A stretch of 64,000 bases of DNA from Halobaculum marinum (GTDB taxonomy: Archaea; Halobacteriota; Halobacteria; Halobacteriales; Haloferacaceae). Positions within the stretch are counted from its first letter, which is position 1; every line of letters begins with the position of its first letter. Location of the stretch: the NCBI RefSeq assembly GCF_029338555.1, contig NZ_CP119989.1, positions 992,001 to 1,056,000 of the forward strand. The letters run 5' to 3'. The translations under genes and the position numbers were made by a program. A model generated the notes under the pieces. The model was not told the origin of the DNA, searched no databases, and worked only from the letters and a program-made list of their open reading frames with translations. Shown one piece after another: positions 1-7,623 of the stretch.

Positions 1-517
1 GGGCACCGCCGCCAACGAGACGGCGGTGGCGATCCGCGCGGAGTTGAACGAGCGCGAACCGCGCGTCTCCGTGTTCGAGTTGTCGAGCATCGTCGACCAG
101 ATCACGTCGTTCCTCTCGGTGATCCGGACGTTCCTCGTCGCCATCGGCGGCATCTCGCTGGTCGTCGCGGGCGTCTCTATCCTGAACGTCATGCTGATGA
201 GCACCGTCGAACGGCGCGAGGAGATCGGCGTGTTCCGCGCCGTCGGCGTGTACAAGCGCGACGTGATGGCGATTATCCTCGTCGAGGCGGCGATGCTCGG
301 CCTCGTCGGGGGGCTCGTCGGCGCCGCCGTGTCGGCAGGGGTGGGTGTCGCGCTCGCGTCGTTCGCGCTCGGCGACCCGCTCGCTGCGTTCACGGTCACG
401 AACCTGCTGTACCTCGCGCTCGCGGTGGTCTTTGGTGTGGTGACGAGCCTGCTCAGCGGACTGTACCCCGCGTGGAAGGCCGCCAACGAGCGCCCGGTCG
501 AGGCGTTACGGGACTGA
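1..517 (+). CDS. ABC transporter permease, MacB/FtsX type (3' end only)
   Basis: The reading frame is open from base 2, so the gene begins before the window and only about 171 C-terminal residues are seen. They contain the FtsX-like permease core: a segment with an STVERREEIG loop between the first and second of three hydrophobic helices, and the closing YPAWKAANERPVEALR motif that ends many MacB/LolC-type permeases. Such proteins work with an ATPase partner, here presumably upstream and out of view, to move lipoproteins, peptides or drugs at the membrane. The substrate cannot be inferred. The next gene is convergent and starts 20 bp further on. Confidence 0.9.
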   Translation, partial: GTAANETAVAIRAELNEREPRVSVFELSSIVDQITSFLSVIRTFLVAIGGISLVVAGVSILNVMLMSTVERREEIGVFRAVGVYKRDVMAIILVEAAMLGLVGGLVGAAVSAGVGVALASFALGDPLAAFTVTNLLYLALAVVFGVVTSLLSGLYPAWKAANERPVEALRD

Positions 518-537
518 GAAGTCGGGGGCGCTCCGGT

Positions 538-1695
538 TCAGAGCAGGTCCGCGTCGAACAGGCGCTGCATCCCCTCTTTCAGGCGCTCTTCGCTGGCGGC
601 GTAGCTGATCCGGACGAACCCGTCCGCGCCGAACGCCGAGCCCGGGACCGTCGCGACGTGCGCCTCCTGGATCGCCTCCTCGGCCCAGGCGGCGTCGTCG
701 TCGGCGACGGGGATCATCATGTAGAACGCGCCGTCGGGGACGGTCACGTCGACGCCGTGGTCTGCGAACAGGTCGACGAGCATATCGCGGCGGGACTCGA
801 AGGCGGCGCGCATCTCCTCGACGGCCTCCTCGGTGTTGCGCAGCGCCTCGACGCCCGCACGCTGGACGAAGTTCGTCGCACACGAGACAGAGTGACTGTG
901 GAGCTTCCCCGCCTGCGAGATCAGGTCGCCCTTCGCGTGCAGGTAGCCGAGGCGCCACCCGGTCATCGAGTACGCCTTCGAGAAGCCGTTGATCGTGACC
1001 GTGCGCTCGGCCATCCCGTCGAGGCTGGCGAGGCTGGTCTGCTCGACGCCGTACACGATCTCGTCGTAGATTTCGTCGGAGATGACGGCGAAGTCGTGCT
1101 CGACGGCCAGGTCGCGCACCCCTTCCAGCGCGGCGTCGGAGTAGACGGCGCCCGTCGGGTTCGACGGGGAGTTCACCACGAGCAGTTCCGTCTCGTCGGA
1201 GACGGCGTCGGCGAGGTCGTCGAGGCCGTCTTCCAGCGAGAAGCCGTACGGAGAGATGTCGACGCGGGTGAGGTCGCCGCCGGCGAGCTTCACCATCGCC
1301 TCGTAGGACACCCACGCGGGGTCGAGCAGGACAACCTCGTCGCCGTCGTCGACGAGCGTCTGGACCGTCTCGTACAGCGCCTGCTTGGCGCCGGGCGTGA
1401 CGATGATCTCGTCGGCGTCGGCGTCGATGTCGTCGGCGCGGAGCTTCTCGGCGATGGCCTCCTTCAGTTCGGGGACGCCGTTCGAGGAGGTGTACCCCGT
1501 GTGGCCGGCGTCCATCGCGGCCTTGCCGGCCTCGGTGACGTTCTCCGGGGTGGGGAAGTCGGGCGCGCCGACCGACAGGTCGACCACGTCGTGTCCCTCC
1601 GCCTCCAACTCGCTGGCTGCGTTCGAGATGGCAAGGGTCGCCGACGGCTCAACGCGACCGACGCGCTCGGCGAAGTCGTAGGCGAAGTCGCTCAC
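538..1695 (-). CDS. Pyridoxal-phosphate-dependent aminotransferase, class I/II
   Basis: A 385-residue fold-type I aminotransferase. Visible family marks are the N-terminal LSVGAPDFPTP, the NSPSNPTGAVYS cofactor region, SDEIYDEIVY, and the Schiff-base lysine in NGFSKAYSMTGWRLGY, followed by the substrate-carboxylate arginine region FVRISYA. Length and motifs fit the aspartate/aromatic aminotransferase group (AspC/AraT-like); the exact amino-acid substrate is not readable. The GTG start at 1693-1695 shares bases with the TGA of ribH in a GTGA overlap, so the two are probably one transcript with coupled translation. A much longer open frame upstream of this start is only an arginine-rich shadow. 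Confidence 0.93.
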   Translation of the reverse strand: MSDFAYDFAERVGRVEPSATLAISNAASELEAEGHDVVDLSVGAPDFPTPENVTEAGKAAMDAGHTGYTSSNGVPELKEAIAEKLRADDIDADADEIIVTPGAKQALYETVQTLVDDGDEVVLLDPAWVSYEAMVKLAGGDLTRVDISPYGFSLEDGLDDLADAVSDETELLVVNSPSNPTGAVYSDAALEGVRDLAVEHDFAVISDEIYDEIVYGVEQTSLASLDGMAERTVTINGFSKAYSMTGWRLGYLHAKGDLISQAGKLHSHSVSCATNFVQRAGVEALRNTEEAVEEMRAAFESRRDMLVDLFADHGVDVTVPDGAFYMMIPVADDDAAWAEEAIQEAHVATVPGSAFGADGFVRISYAASEERLKEGMQRLFDADLL

Positions 1696-2120
1696 GCGGC
1701 CACCTCCGGCTCCGGGAGCCCCTCGGCCAAGTCCAGGGCCGCCCCCGCGGCCTCGGCGCCCTTCTCTGCACGCTCGCGAGCCTCCGCGCCCGACTGGCCG
1801 GGACCGGAGATGCCGAACGTGACCGGCGTGTCGCGGTCGAGGCTCACGTCGGCGAGTTTCGTCGCGACTGCCTGCCCGATCACCTGGTCGTGGTCGGTGT
1901 CCCCGCTGACGATGGTGCCGACGACGGCGACGGCGTCGATGTCCTCGCGGCGGGCGAGGCGGTCGGCCGCCAGCGGCGCGTCGTACGCGCCGGGTACGTC
2001 GACGGTCTCGGCGACGGTCGCGCCGCGGTCGGCGACGGTCGCGCGTGCAGACTCTTCCATGGCCTCGGCGATGGACGCGTAGTAGCGCGCGACCACCAGC
2101 CCGAGTGTCGTCTCGGTCAT
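1692..2120 (-). CDS. ribH: 6,7-dimethyl-8-ribityllumazine synthase
   Basis: A 142-residue lumazine synthase, which joins the pyrimidine intermediate and the four-carbon phosphate to make the direct precursor of riboflavin. The VPGAYDAP segment and the GTIVSGDTDHDQV segment match the active-site loops of the family, and the length is usual for archaeal RibH. The ATG at 2118-2120 is chosen because the protein then begins just before the first beta-strand (TTLGLVVARYY). It is first in a two-gene unit with the aminotransferase. A perfect 21-bp palindrome lies three bases before the start codon, a likely control site. Confidence 0.93.
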   Translation of the reverse strand: MTETTLGLVVARYYASIAEAMEESARATVADRGATVAETVDVPGAYDAPLAADRLARREDIDAVAVVGTIVSGDTDHDQVIGQAVATKLADVSLDRDTPVTFGISGPGQSGAEARERAEKGAEAAGAALDLAEGLPEPEVAA

Positions 2121-2123
2121 TAC

Positions 2124-2144
2124 GCGGGCCGACGGTCGGCCCGC
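2124..2144. promoter_or_regulatory. Perfect 21-bp palindrome just before ribH
   Basis: Arms GCGGGCCGAC and GTCGGCCCGC (10 bp each) pair perfectly around one central base. The site ends three bases before the ribH start codon on the minus strand. It therefore covers the expected transcription start of a leaderless ribH mRNA, or would form a hairpin in a short leader. This is where a repressor of a flavin gene would bind; RbkR is the known archaeal riboflavin-gene regulator, but its motif was not compared here. No strong TATA box was seen on this side. Confidence 0.55.
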
Positions 2145-2309
2145 CCAAATGCGTACCGTTCGGGGCCGATGTGTCCACCTCGGCTCGGGTCGTCGACGCA
2201 CCGAACTGTGCCGCCGCGGCGTCGCCGTGGGCGTGCCGCTGGCGCCTACCGACGCGCGACACACCAGGGATCACAAGAGTTGTTACCGGCGGCGTGCGAC
2301 CGCTCGCCA

Positions 2310-4445
2310 ATGAGTGACCCCGCCGGCGGGTCGGACCCCGCCCCCGACGGGCCCGCGGACGCGGACGACGCCGACTCCTCCTCGGCCGCCGAGCAGTCCG
2401 CCGCCTCCGCCGCGAGCGACGCCCCCGAGCCGTCGCCCGCGACCGACACGTCGACCGGCGCGGGCATCGTCGACCGACTGGAGGAGCGCGTCGGCGACCC
2501 GACGGTCGCCGCCGTCGTCGCCATCGTCGTCGGCTCCCTCCTCCTCCGCACGGTTCAACTGGGCGCACGGGTCTTCCACTGGGACGAGGGGCGCGTCGGC
2601 TACTGGATCCTCCGGTTCGACGCCAACGGGGAGTTCTTCTACCGCCCGATCATCCACGGACCGTTCCTCCCGGTCGTGAACAACGTGCTGTTCGACGTGC
2701 TCGGCGCCACCGACTTCTCGGCACGGCTCCCGGTCGCAATCGTGGGCGGCCTGCTCCCGCTGTCGGCGCTGCTGTTGCGACGCCACCTGCGCGACCGCGA
2801 AGTCGTCGCGCTCGCGCTGCTGCTGTCGGTCGACCCGTTGCTCGTCTACTACGGCCGGTTCATGCGCGGCGACGTGCTCGTCGGGTCGTTCTGCGTCGCC
2901 GCGTTCGCCTTCGCCGTGTACGCGGTCGACACCCGCCGGACGCTCCCGCTGTTCGGGTCGGCGGCGCTGCTCGGCCTCGGCTTCACCGCCAAGGAGAACG
3001 CGCTGGTGTACCTCGCCTGCTTCCTCGGCGCCGGCTTCCTCCTCCTCGACCATCGCGTGCTGCGGACGGCCCGCACCTCGGGGTCGCTGCTCGACGCGCT
3101 GGTCGGGGAGGTGGTCGCGCTGGGGCACTTCCTTGACGACTGGACCGACGGCTCGCGGACGCGCCGAACGATCGAGCGCCGCCTCCGCGAGCGCGACCCG
3201 GACGCGCCGTACGCGCCCGAGGTGGGCTACCTCGGCCACCTCGCCATCTGGATCCCACTCGGCGCCGTCGGCGTCGCGGCGACGTTCCTCGCGGTCACGT
3301 CGTTCTTCTACGCGCCCCGCCCGGACCTGTGGCAGGCGCTCGGCGTCGCCTCGGTGCCCGCGGGGTCGGGTCCCGCGCCGACGCTCGGCACGGTCTGGTA
3401 CGAGGCGACGTGGGGCGCCGGCGAGAAGTTCTGGGGGACGTGGGCGTCGGGCACCCACTCCGGGCACCCGTACGTCCCGTACCTGTGGGACATCGCCGAG
3501 TCGATGGCGTACGGGTCGGGCGTGCTCGTCGTCCTGGCGGTCGTCGGCTTCCTCGCCGACGGCTACGGCGAGTCCCGCGGCACGCGCGCGCTCGTCGCGT
3601 TCGCGACGTACTGGGGGCTGGCGTCGCTGGTCGGCTACCCCGTCGCGACCGACATCAAGGCGCCGTGGGCGGCGGTCCACATCGTGCTCCCGCTGTCGAT
3701 TCCGGCGGCGGTCGGACTGGGACACGTCGTCGACTCGCTTCGGGGGTCGCTGACGGTGGGCGACACGGCGACGGCGGCGCTCGCGGGGCTGGTCGTGTTC
3801 GCCGCCGTCGGTGGCGTCGTCGCCCCCAACGTGGACTACTGGAACTCCGCGTCCATCGAGGACAAGCAGGTGCTCCAGTGGGCCCAACCGGAGAACGCCT
3901 ACAAGGAGGCGCTCACCGACGCCGCGGCGGTCGCCCGCGACAACGAGGGCGTCGACGTGCTGTGGGTCGGCAGCGACACCGGCCGGGGGACGCGGCTGTA
4001 CGTCTCCGACGAGGCGAGTGTCGACCGGATGCCCCCCGGCGGGCCGAGTTGGCACTCGCGGCTCCCGACACCGTGGTACCTCGAACGCGCGAACGCGACC
4101 GTCACCTCGACGCCGCCGAGCGCTCGGTTCGACGGCCTCCCCGCACCCGATGAGATGCCGCCGATCGTGTTCGCCAAGCCGCAGGACGCCGACGAGGTCG
4201 GTGCCATGCTCGACGGCTACAGCGCCCGCGAGTACGACTTCCGGCTGTGGACCGAGCACATCGTCGTGTTCATCGACGAGGAGGCGCTCGCGGCAGCGAC
4301 CGACCCCGGGGCCGCGGAGGCGTCCGCGTCCTCATCTGCACCGGCGTCGGCGTCGGTTGACGCCGGCCAGTCAACTGCACCGGGCACCCGCCCATCGGTC
4401 GCCACCGACGGTTCGACCGGCCCGCTCGCACCGGCGCCGATCTGA
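2310..4445 (+). CDS. Flippase activity-associated protein of the Agl23 type
   Basis: A 711-residue polytopic membrane protein. The first 50 residues are a Ser/Ala/Asp-rich disordered tail, followed by a first helix and a conserved FHWDEGRVGYW motif. The acidic pair after helix 1 is the hallmark of GT-C type glycosyltransferase relatives, and the family name Agl23 comes from archaeal N-glycosylation clusters. About ten helices follow, then a roughly 200-residue extracytoplasmic C-terminal part containing VDVLWVGSDTGRGT. The last 50 residues are low-complexity Ala/Ser/Thr. The ATG at 2310 follows a GTTACC TATA-like site by about 28 bases. Its role in surface glycan handling is inferred from the family only. 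Confidence 0.8.
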   Translation: MSDPAGGSDPAPDGPADADDADSSSAAEQSAASAASDAPEPSPATDTSTGAGIVDRLEERVGDPTVAAVVAIVVGSLLLRTVQLGARVFHWDEGRVGYWILRFDANGEFFYRPIIHGPFLPVVNNVLFDVLGATDFSARLPVAIVGGLLPLSALLLRRHLRDREVVALALLLSVDPLLVYYGRFMRGDVLVGSFCVAAFAFAVYAVDTRRTLPLFGSAALLGLGFTAKENALVYLACFLGAGFLLLDHRVLRTARTSGSLLDALVGEVVALGHFLDDWTDGSRTRRTIERRLRERDPDAPYAPEVGYLGHLAIWIPLGAVGVAATFLAVTSFFYAPRPDLWQALGVASVPAGSGPAPTLGTVWYEATWGAGEKFWGTWASGTHSGHPYVPYLWDIAESMAYGSGVLVVLAVVGFLADGYGESRGTRALVAFATYWGLASLVGYPVATDIKAPWAAVHIVLPLSIPAAVGLGHVVDSLRGSLTVGDTATAALAGLVVFAAVGGVVAPNVDYWNSASIEDKQVLQWAQPENAYKEALTDAAAVARDNEGVDVLWVGSDTGRGTRLYVSDEASVDRMPPGGPSWHSRLPTPWYLERANATVTSTPPSARFDGLPAPDEMPPIVFAKPQDADEVGAMLDGYSAREYDFRLWTEHIVVFIDEEALAAATDPGAAEASASSSAPASASVDAGQSTAPGTRPSVATDGSTGPLAPAPI

Positions 4446-4493
4446 CTGCCGAATAGGCAGAGACGTGCATACTCTCGGCTCGTTCCACCAAGG

Positions 4494-4499
4494 TTTATG
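4494..4499 (+). promoter_or_regulatory. TATA-like element of purK
   Basis: TTTATG 25-30 bases before the GTG at 4524, the spacing of haloarchaeal leaderless promoters. It includes the ATG of the longer open frame, which argues that the longer frame is not the true start. Confidence 0.5.
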
Positions 4500-4523
4500 C
4501 GCGGACCTGCCGAAGCCGCGTCC

Positions 4524-5678
4524 GTGAACCCCACCTGTCCCGGCCCGACGCTGGGCGTCGTCGGCGGCGGGCAACTCGGTCGGATGCTCGCCGAGGCCGC
4601 CTCGCCCTTGGGTGTCGACGTGGTCGTCCTCGACCCGACCCCCGACTGCCCCGCCTCGCGCGTCGCCGAGCAGATCGAGGGGTCGTTCGACGACCCCGAC
4701 GGCGTCCGCGCGCTCGCCGAGCGGGCAGACGCCCTCACCCTCGAGATCGAACTCGCCGACCCGGACGTGCTGGAGGCGGTGAGCGAGGAGTTCGACGTCC
4801 CCGTGAACCCCTCGCCGACGGCACTGCGCACCATCCAGGACAAACTCGTCCAGAAGCGGACGTTCGCCGACGCGGGGGTCCCCGTCCCCGAGTTCGTCGC
4901 CGTCGACGACGCCGCGGACCTGGCCGACGCCGTCGACCAATTCGACGGCTGTATGCTGAAGGCTCGAACCGGCGGCTACGACGGGCGCGGCAACCTCCCG
5001 GTCGCGCAGGGCGACGACTACGAGGCGAAACTCGCCGAGGTCGGCGCGGGCGAGGGCGGCGCGATGGCCGAGGAACTGATCGACTTCGAGCGCGAGTTGT
5101 CCGTGGTCGCGGTCCGCGGCGACGACGAGCAGCGGGCGCTCCCCGTCGTCGAGAACGTCCACCGCGAGGAGATTCTCCGCGAGACGGTCGCGCCCGCGCG
5201 GTGTTCGACCGCCGTCACCGAGCGTGCACGCGAGGTCGCCTTCGACACGCTGGCGACGCTCGACGGGCGCGGCGTGTTCGCGATGGAACTGTTCGAGACG
5301 ACCGCGGGTGAGATCCTCGTCAACGAGGTCGCCCCGCGTCCCCACAACTCCGGGCACTGGAGCATCGAGGGGGCGACCACCTCGCAGTTCGAACAGCACG
5401 TCCGCGCGGCCCTCGGCTGGCCGCTCGGTACCGCCGAACTTCGCTCGCCCACCGTGATGGCCAACGTCCTCGGCGACGTGTCCGACCCGCGACCGGCGTC
5501 GCTGTCGGGCGTCGGCGACGTGCTCGCGGCGCCGAACGCGAACCTCCACTGGTACGGCAAACACGAGGCTCGCCCGCTCCGGAAGATGGGCCACCTCACG
5601 CTGACCGACGACGGCGCCGACCGCGACGACCTGCTCGCCCGCGCCCGCGACCTGCGCGACGGCCTCAGCTTCGAGTGA
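4524..5678 (+). CDS. purK: 5-(carboxyamino)imidazole ribonucleotide synthase
   Basis: A 384-residue ATP-grasp enzyme that carboxylates AIR to N5-CAIR in purine synthesis. The N-terminus carries the GVVGGGQLGRM motif. The ATP-grasp centre has KARTGGYDGRGN and the metal/phosphate end has NEVAPRPHNSGHW. An in-frame ATG at 4497 would add nine residues. I prefer the GTG at 4524 because the ATG sits inside a TATA-like element and the GTG start puts the first conserved strand near the N-terminus. purE follows 25 bases later, so the two consecutive enzymes of the pathway are co-transcribed. Confidence 0.93.
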   Translation: MNPTCPGPTLGVVGGGQLGRMLAEAASPLGVDVVVLDPTPDCPASRVAEQIEGSFDDPDGVRALAERADALTLEIELADPDVLEAVSEEFDVPVNPSPTALRTIQDKLVQKRTFADAGVPVPEFVAVDDAADLADAVDQFDGCMLKARTGGYDGRGNLPVAQGDDYEAKLAEVGAGEGGAMAEELIDFERELSVVAVRGDDEQRALPVVENVHREEILRETVAPARCSTAVTERAREVAFDTLATLDGRGVFAMELFETTAGEILVNEVAPRPHNSGHWSIEGATTSQFEQHVRAALGWPLGTAELRSPTVMANVLGDVSDPRPASLSGVGDVLAAPNANLHWYGKHEARPLRKMGHLTLTDDGADRDDLLARARDLRDGLSFE

Positions 5679-5703
5679 CGCGACGACCACCGACTCACCA
5701 CCC

Positions 5704-6327
5704 ATGACCACAGTCACCGACCTCATCGACCGCCTCGAATCCGAAGCGAACAGCGACGCCGACCCCGCGACGACGCCCGACGTGGGCGTGATCATGGGCT
5801 CGGACTCCGACCTCGACACGATGCAGGGCGCGTTCGACGCGCTCGACGAGTTGGGGTTCGCCGAGCAGACCGACTTCCACGACCCGCCCGAGGCGCGCTT
5901 CACCTACGAGGCGTACGTCGTCTCCGCCCACCGCACCCCCGACCTCATGTACGCCTACGGCGAGACCGCCGCCGACCGCGGCCTCGACGTGGTGATCGCC
6001 GGCGCCGGTGGCAAGTCCGCAGACCTCCCGAACATGACCGCGAGCATCGCGTACCCGATCCCGGTGATCGGGGTGCCCGTGCAGGAGAAGTCCGTCGACT
6101 CGGTGATCGGGATGCCGACGGGCGCACCAATCGTCGCCGTCGACGCGGGCAAGTCGTTCAACGCGGCGCTGTCGGCCGCCCAGATCCTCGCCCGCGAACA
6201 CGACGCCGTCGAGGAGGCGCTCGTCGACTACCACGAGGGACTCGTCGGCGACGTCGCCGAGGTGTCCGCCGACCTCCACGACCTCGGCGTCGCCGGGTTC
6301 CGCGAGGCGCACGGAGACGGGGCGTAA
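5704..6327 (+). CDS. purE: 5-(carboxyamino)imidazole ribonucleotide mutase
   Basis: A 207-residue class I PurE, which moves the carboxyl group of N5-CAIR to give CAIR, directly after PurK. Active-site motifs are present: GSDSD near residue 33, SAHRTP near residue 80, and a glycine-rich AGAGGKSADLPNM loop where many bacteria have AGGAAHLPG. A roughly 25-residue N-terminal extension and a 35-residue acidic C-terminal tail make it longer than bacterial PurE (about 165 residues). It is second in the purK-purE unit. Confidence 0.95.
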   Translation: MTTVTDLIDRLESEANSDADPATTPDVGVIMGSDSDLDTMQGAFDALDELGFAEQTDFHDPPEARFTYEAYVVSAHRTPDLMYAYGETAADRGLDVVIAGAGGKSADLPNMTASIAYPIPVIGVPVQEKSVDSVIGMPTGAPIVAVDAGKSFNAALSAAQILAREHDAVEEALVDYHEGLVGDVAEVSADLHDLGVAGFREAHGDGA

Positions 6328-6457
6328 GCGCCCGCTCGGGCCGGCAGTCGCCGACTGGAATCGCGACCTCCGCGAGAGGACGAGACGGGGCGGGCGGGGG
6401 ATACCCGAGCAGACCGCCCGAATCGGTCGAAAATCGCGGGCACGCGTAAGTGAAGCG

Positions 6458-6463
6458 CTTATG
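6458..6463 (+). promoter_or_regulatory. Promoter and ribosome site before nuoA
   Basis: The 177-base gap after purE holds no gene. CTTATG at 6458 is a TATA-like site, overlapping the palindrome AAGCGCTT at 6453-6460. It predicts transcription from near 6485, leaving a short leader that carries GGAG at 6493-6496, eight bases before the nuoA ATG. A leadered start with a Shine-Dalgarno motif is unusual in this window. Confidence 0.45.
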
Positions 6464-6504
6464 TGTGGTGGGTCCAAACCGACGTACGATACGGAGAACC
6501 CGGT

Positions 6505-6918
6505 ATGAATCCATGGATAGCGATCGGCGCGTTGGCGGTGATGGGCGTGGGCATCCCGCTCGGGATGATGGCGGTGTCCGCGATCCTCCGCCCGAGCGTG
6601 CCAGAACAGGGCAAGAGCGCCACCTACGAGTCCGGTGAGATCCCGACGGGGTCGGCGACGGGCATTCAGTTCAACATCCAGTACTACATGGTTGCGCTGC
6701 TGTTCGTCGTGTTCGACATCGAGACGGTTCTGATCTTCCCGTGGACTGTGATCTACCAGTCCGCGTTGGAGTCGGGCGTCGGCCTCGCGACGATTCTGCT
6801 CCCGATGTTGATCTTCATCGGGGTGCTGGTCGTCGGACTCGTGTGGGCGTGGCGACAGGGCGCCGTGAAGTGGGCCTCCAGCCCGCGTGCGGCGAGACAG
6901 AAGACGGAGCGTTCCTGA
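6505..6918 (+). CDS. nuoA: Complex I subunit A (NuoA-like)
   Basis: A 137-residue membrane subunit of the proton-pumping respiratory complex I. Three hydrophobic helices surround the conserved loop KSATYESGEIPTGSA and the acidic helix LLFVVFDIETVLIFPW, both signature regions of NuoA/ND3. The ATG at 6505 is preferred over an upstream in-frame GTG/ATG because the first helix starts right after it and a GGAG precedes it. It opens the nuo operon; nuoB follows after one base. Confidence 0.95.
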   Translation: MNPWIAIGALAVMGVGIPLGMMAVSAILRPSVPEQGKSATYESGEIPTGSATGIQFNIQYYMVALLFVVFDIETVLIFPWTVIYQSALESGVGLATILLPMLIFIGVLVVGLVWAWRQGAVKWASSPRAARQKTERS

Positions 6919-6919
6919 C

Positions 6920-7621
6920 ATGAGTAGCGACAATAGACCGTTCGTCACGGACGACAGCCAGGTACTGACCGACACCCGGGACGCCCGGATGACGGGCGAG
7001 GACAACCGCTTCAACTCGAAGCTTCGCGAGGCGTTCGGCTCCTCGCCGTTCATCCTCACCAAGTTCGACAAGTTCATGAACTGGGTGCGGGGCTCCTCGA
7101 TGTTCATGCTGCAGTTCGGGATCGCCTGCTGCAGTATCGAGATGATGCACACCTACGCCGTGAAGCACGACCTCGACCGCTTCGGGGCGGGTGTGCCGCG
7201 CGCGTCGCCGCGACAGGCCGACGTGATCATCGTCCCCGGGACCATCGTCTCGAAGTTCGCGCCGCGCATGAAGCGCGTGTACGACCAGATGCCCGAGCCG
7301 AAGTTCGTCATCGGCATGGGCTCGTGTACCATCTCCGGCGGTCCGTTCCAGGAGGGGTACAACGTGATCAAGGGTGCCGAGGAGGTCATCCCGGTGGACA
7401 TCCACGTCCCCGGCTGCCCGCCGCGCCCCGAGGCGCTGGTGTACGGCGTCGCGAAGCTCCAGGAGCGCATCGCCAACGGCGAGTCGTCGCCGGTGACGGT
7501 GAAGCCGTACGAACTGGAGCAGTTCGGCGACCTCTCGCGCGACGAGATCGTCCAGCAGTTGGCCGACGACATCGACGAGGACGACCTCGTCATGCGCTAC
7601 AACTGGGCGGACTCCCCATAA
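6920..7621 (+). CDS. nuoB: Complex I subunit B (NuoB-like), N2 cluster
   Basis: A 233-residue peripheral subunit that holds the terminal N2 [4Fe-4S] cluster, which passes electrons to quinone. The ligand motifs are all present: the double cysteine in IACCSIEMM, a third cysteine in GMGSCTISGG and a fourth in PGCPPRPEALVYG. There is an acidic, probably flexible 35-residue N-terminus and an acidic C-terminal tail, both typical of haloarchaea. The start ATG at 6920 lies one base after the nuoA stop. Confidence 0.96.
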   Translation: MSSDNRPFVTDDSQVLTDTRDARMTGEDNRFNSKLREAFGSSPFILTKFDKFMNWVRGSSMFMLQFGIACCSIEMMHTYAVKHDLDRFGAGVPRASPRQADVIIVPGTIVSKFAPRMKRVYDQMPEPKFVIGMGSCTISGGPFQEGYNVIKGAEEVIPVDIHVPGCPPRPEALVYGVAKLQERIANGESSPVTVKPYELEQFGDLSRDEIVQQLADDIDEDDLVMRYNWADSP

Positions 7622-7623
7622 CC

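Noticed and set aside
472-2082. 536-codon plus-strand frame opposite the aminotransferase and ribH
   Set aside because: The minus strand has intact catalytic motifs for both enzymes, and the plus frame has none.
2283-4259. 658-codon minus-strand frame opposite the Agl23-type gene
   Set aside because: Its composition is typical of GC-rich shadow frames, while the plus strand has clear membrane helices and the WDEGR motif.
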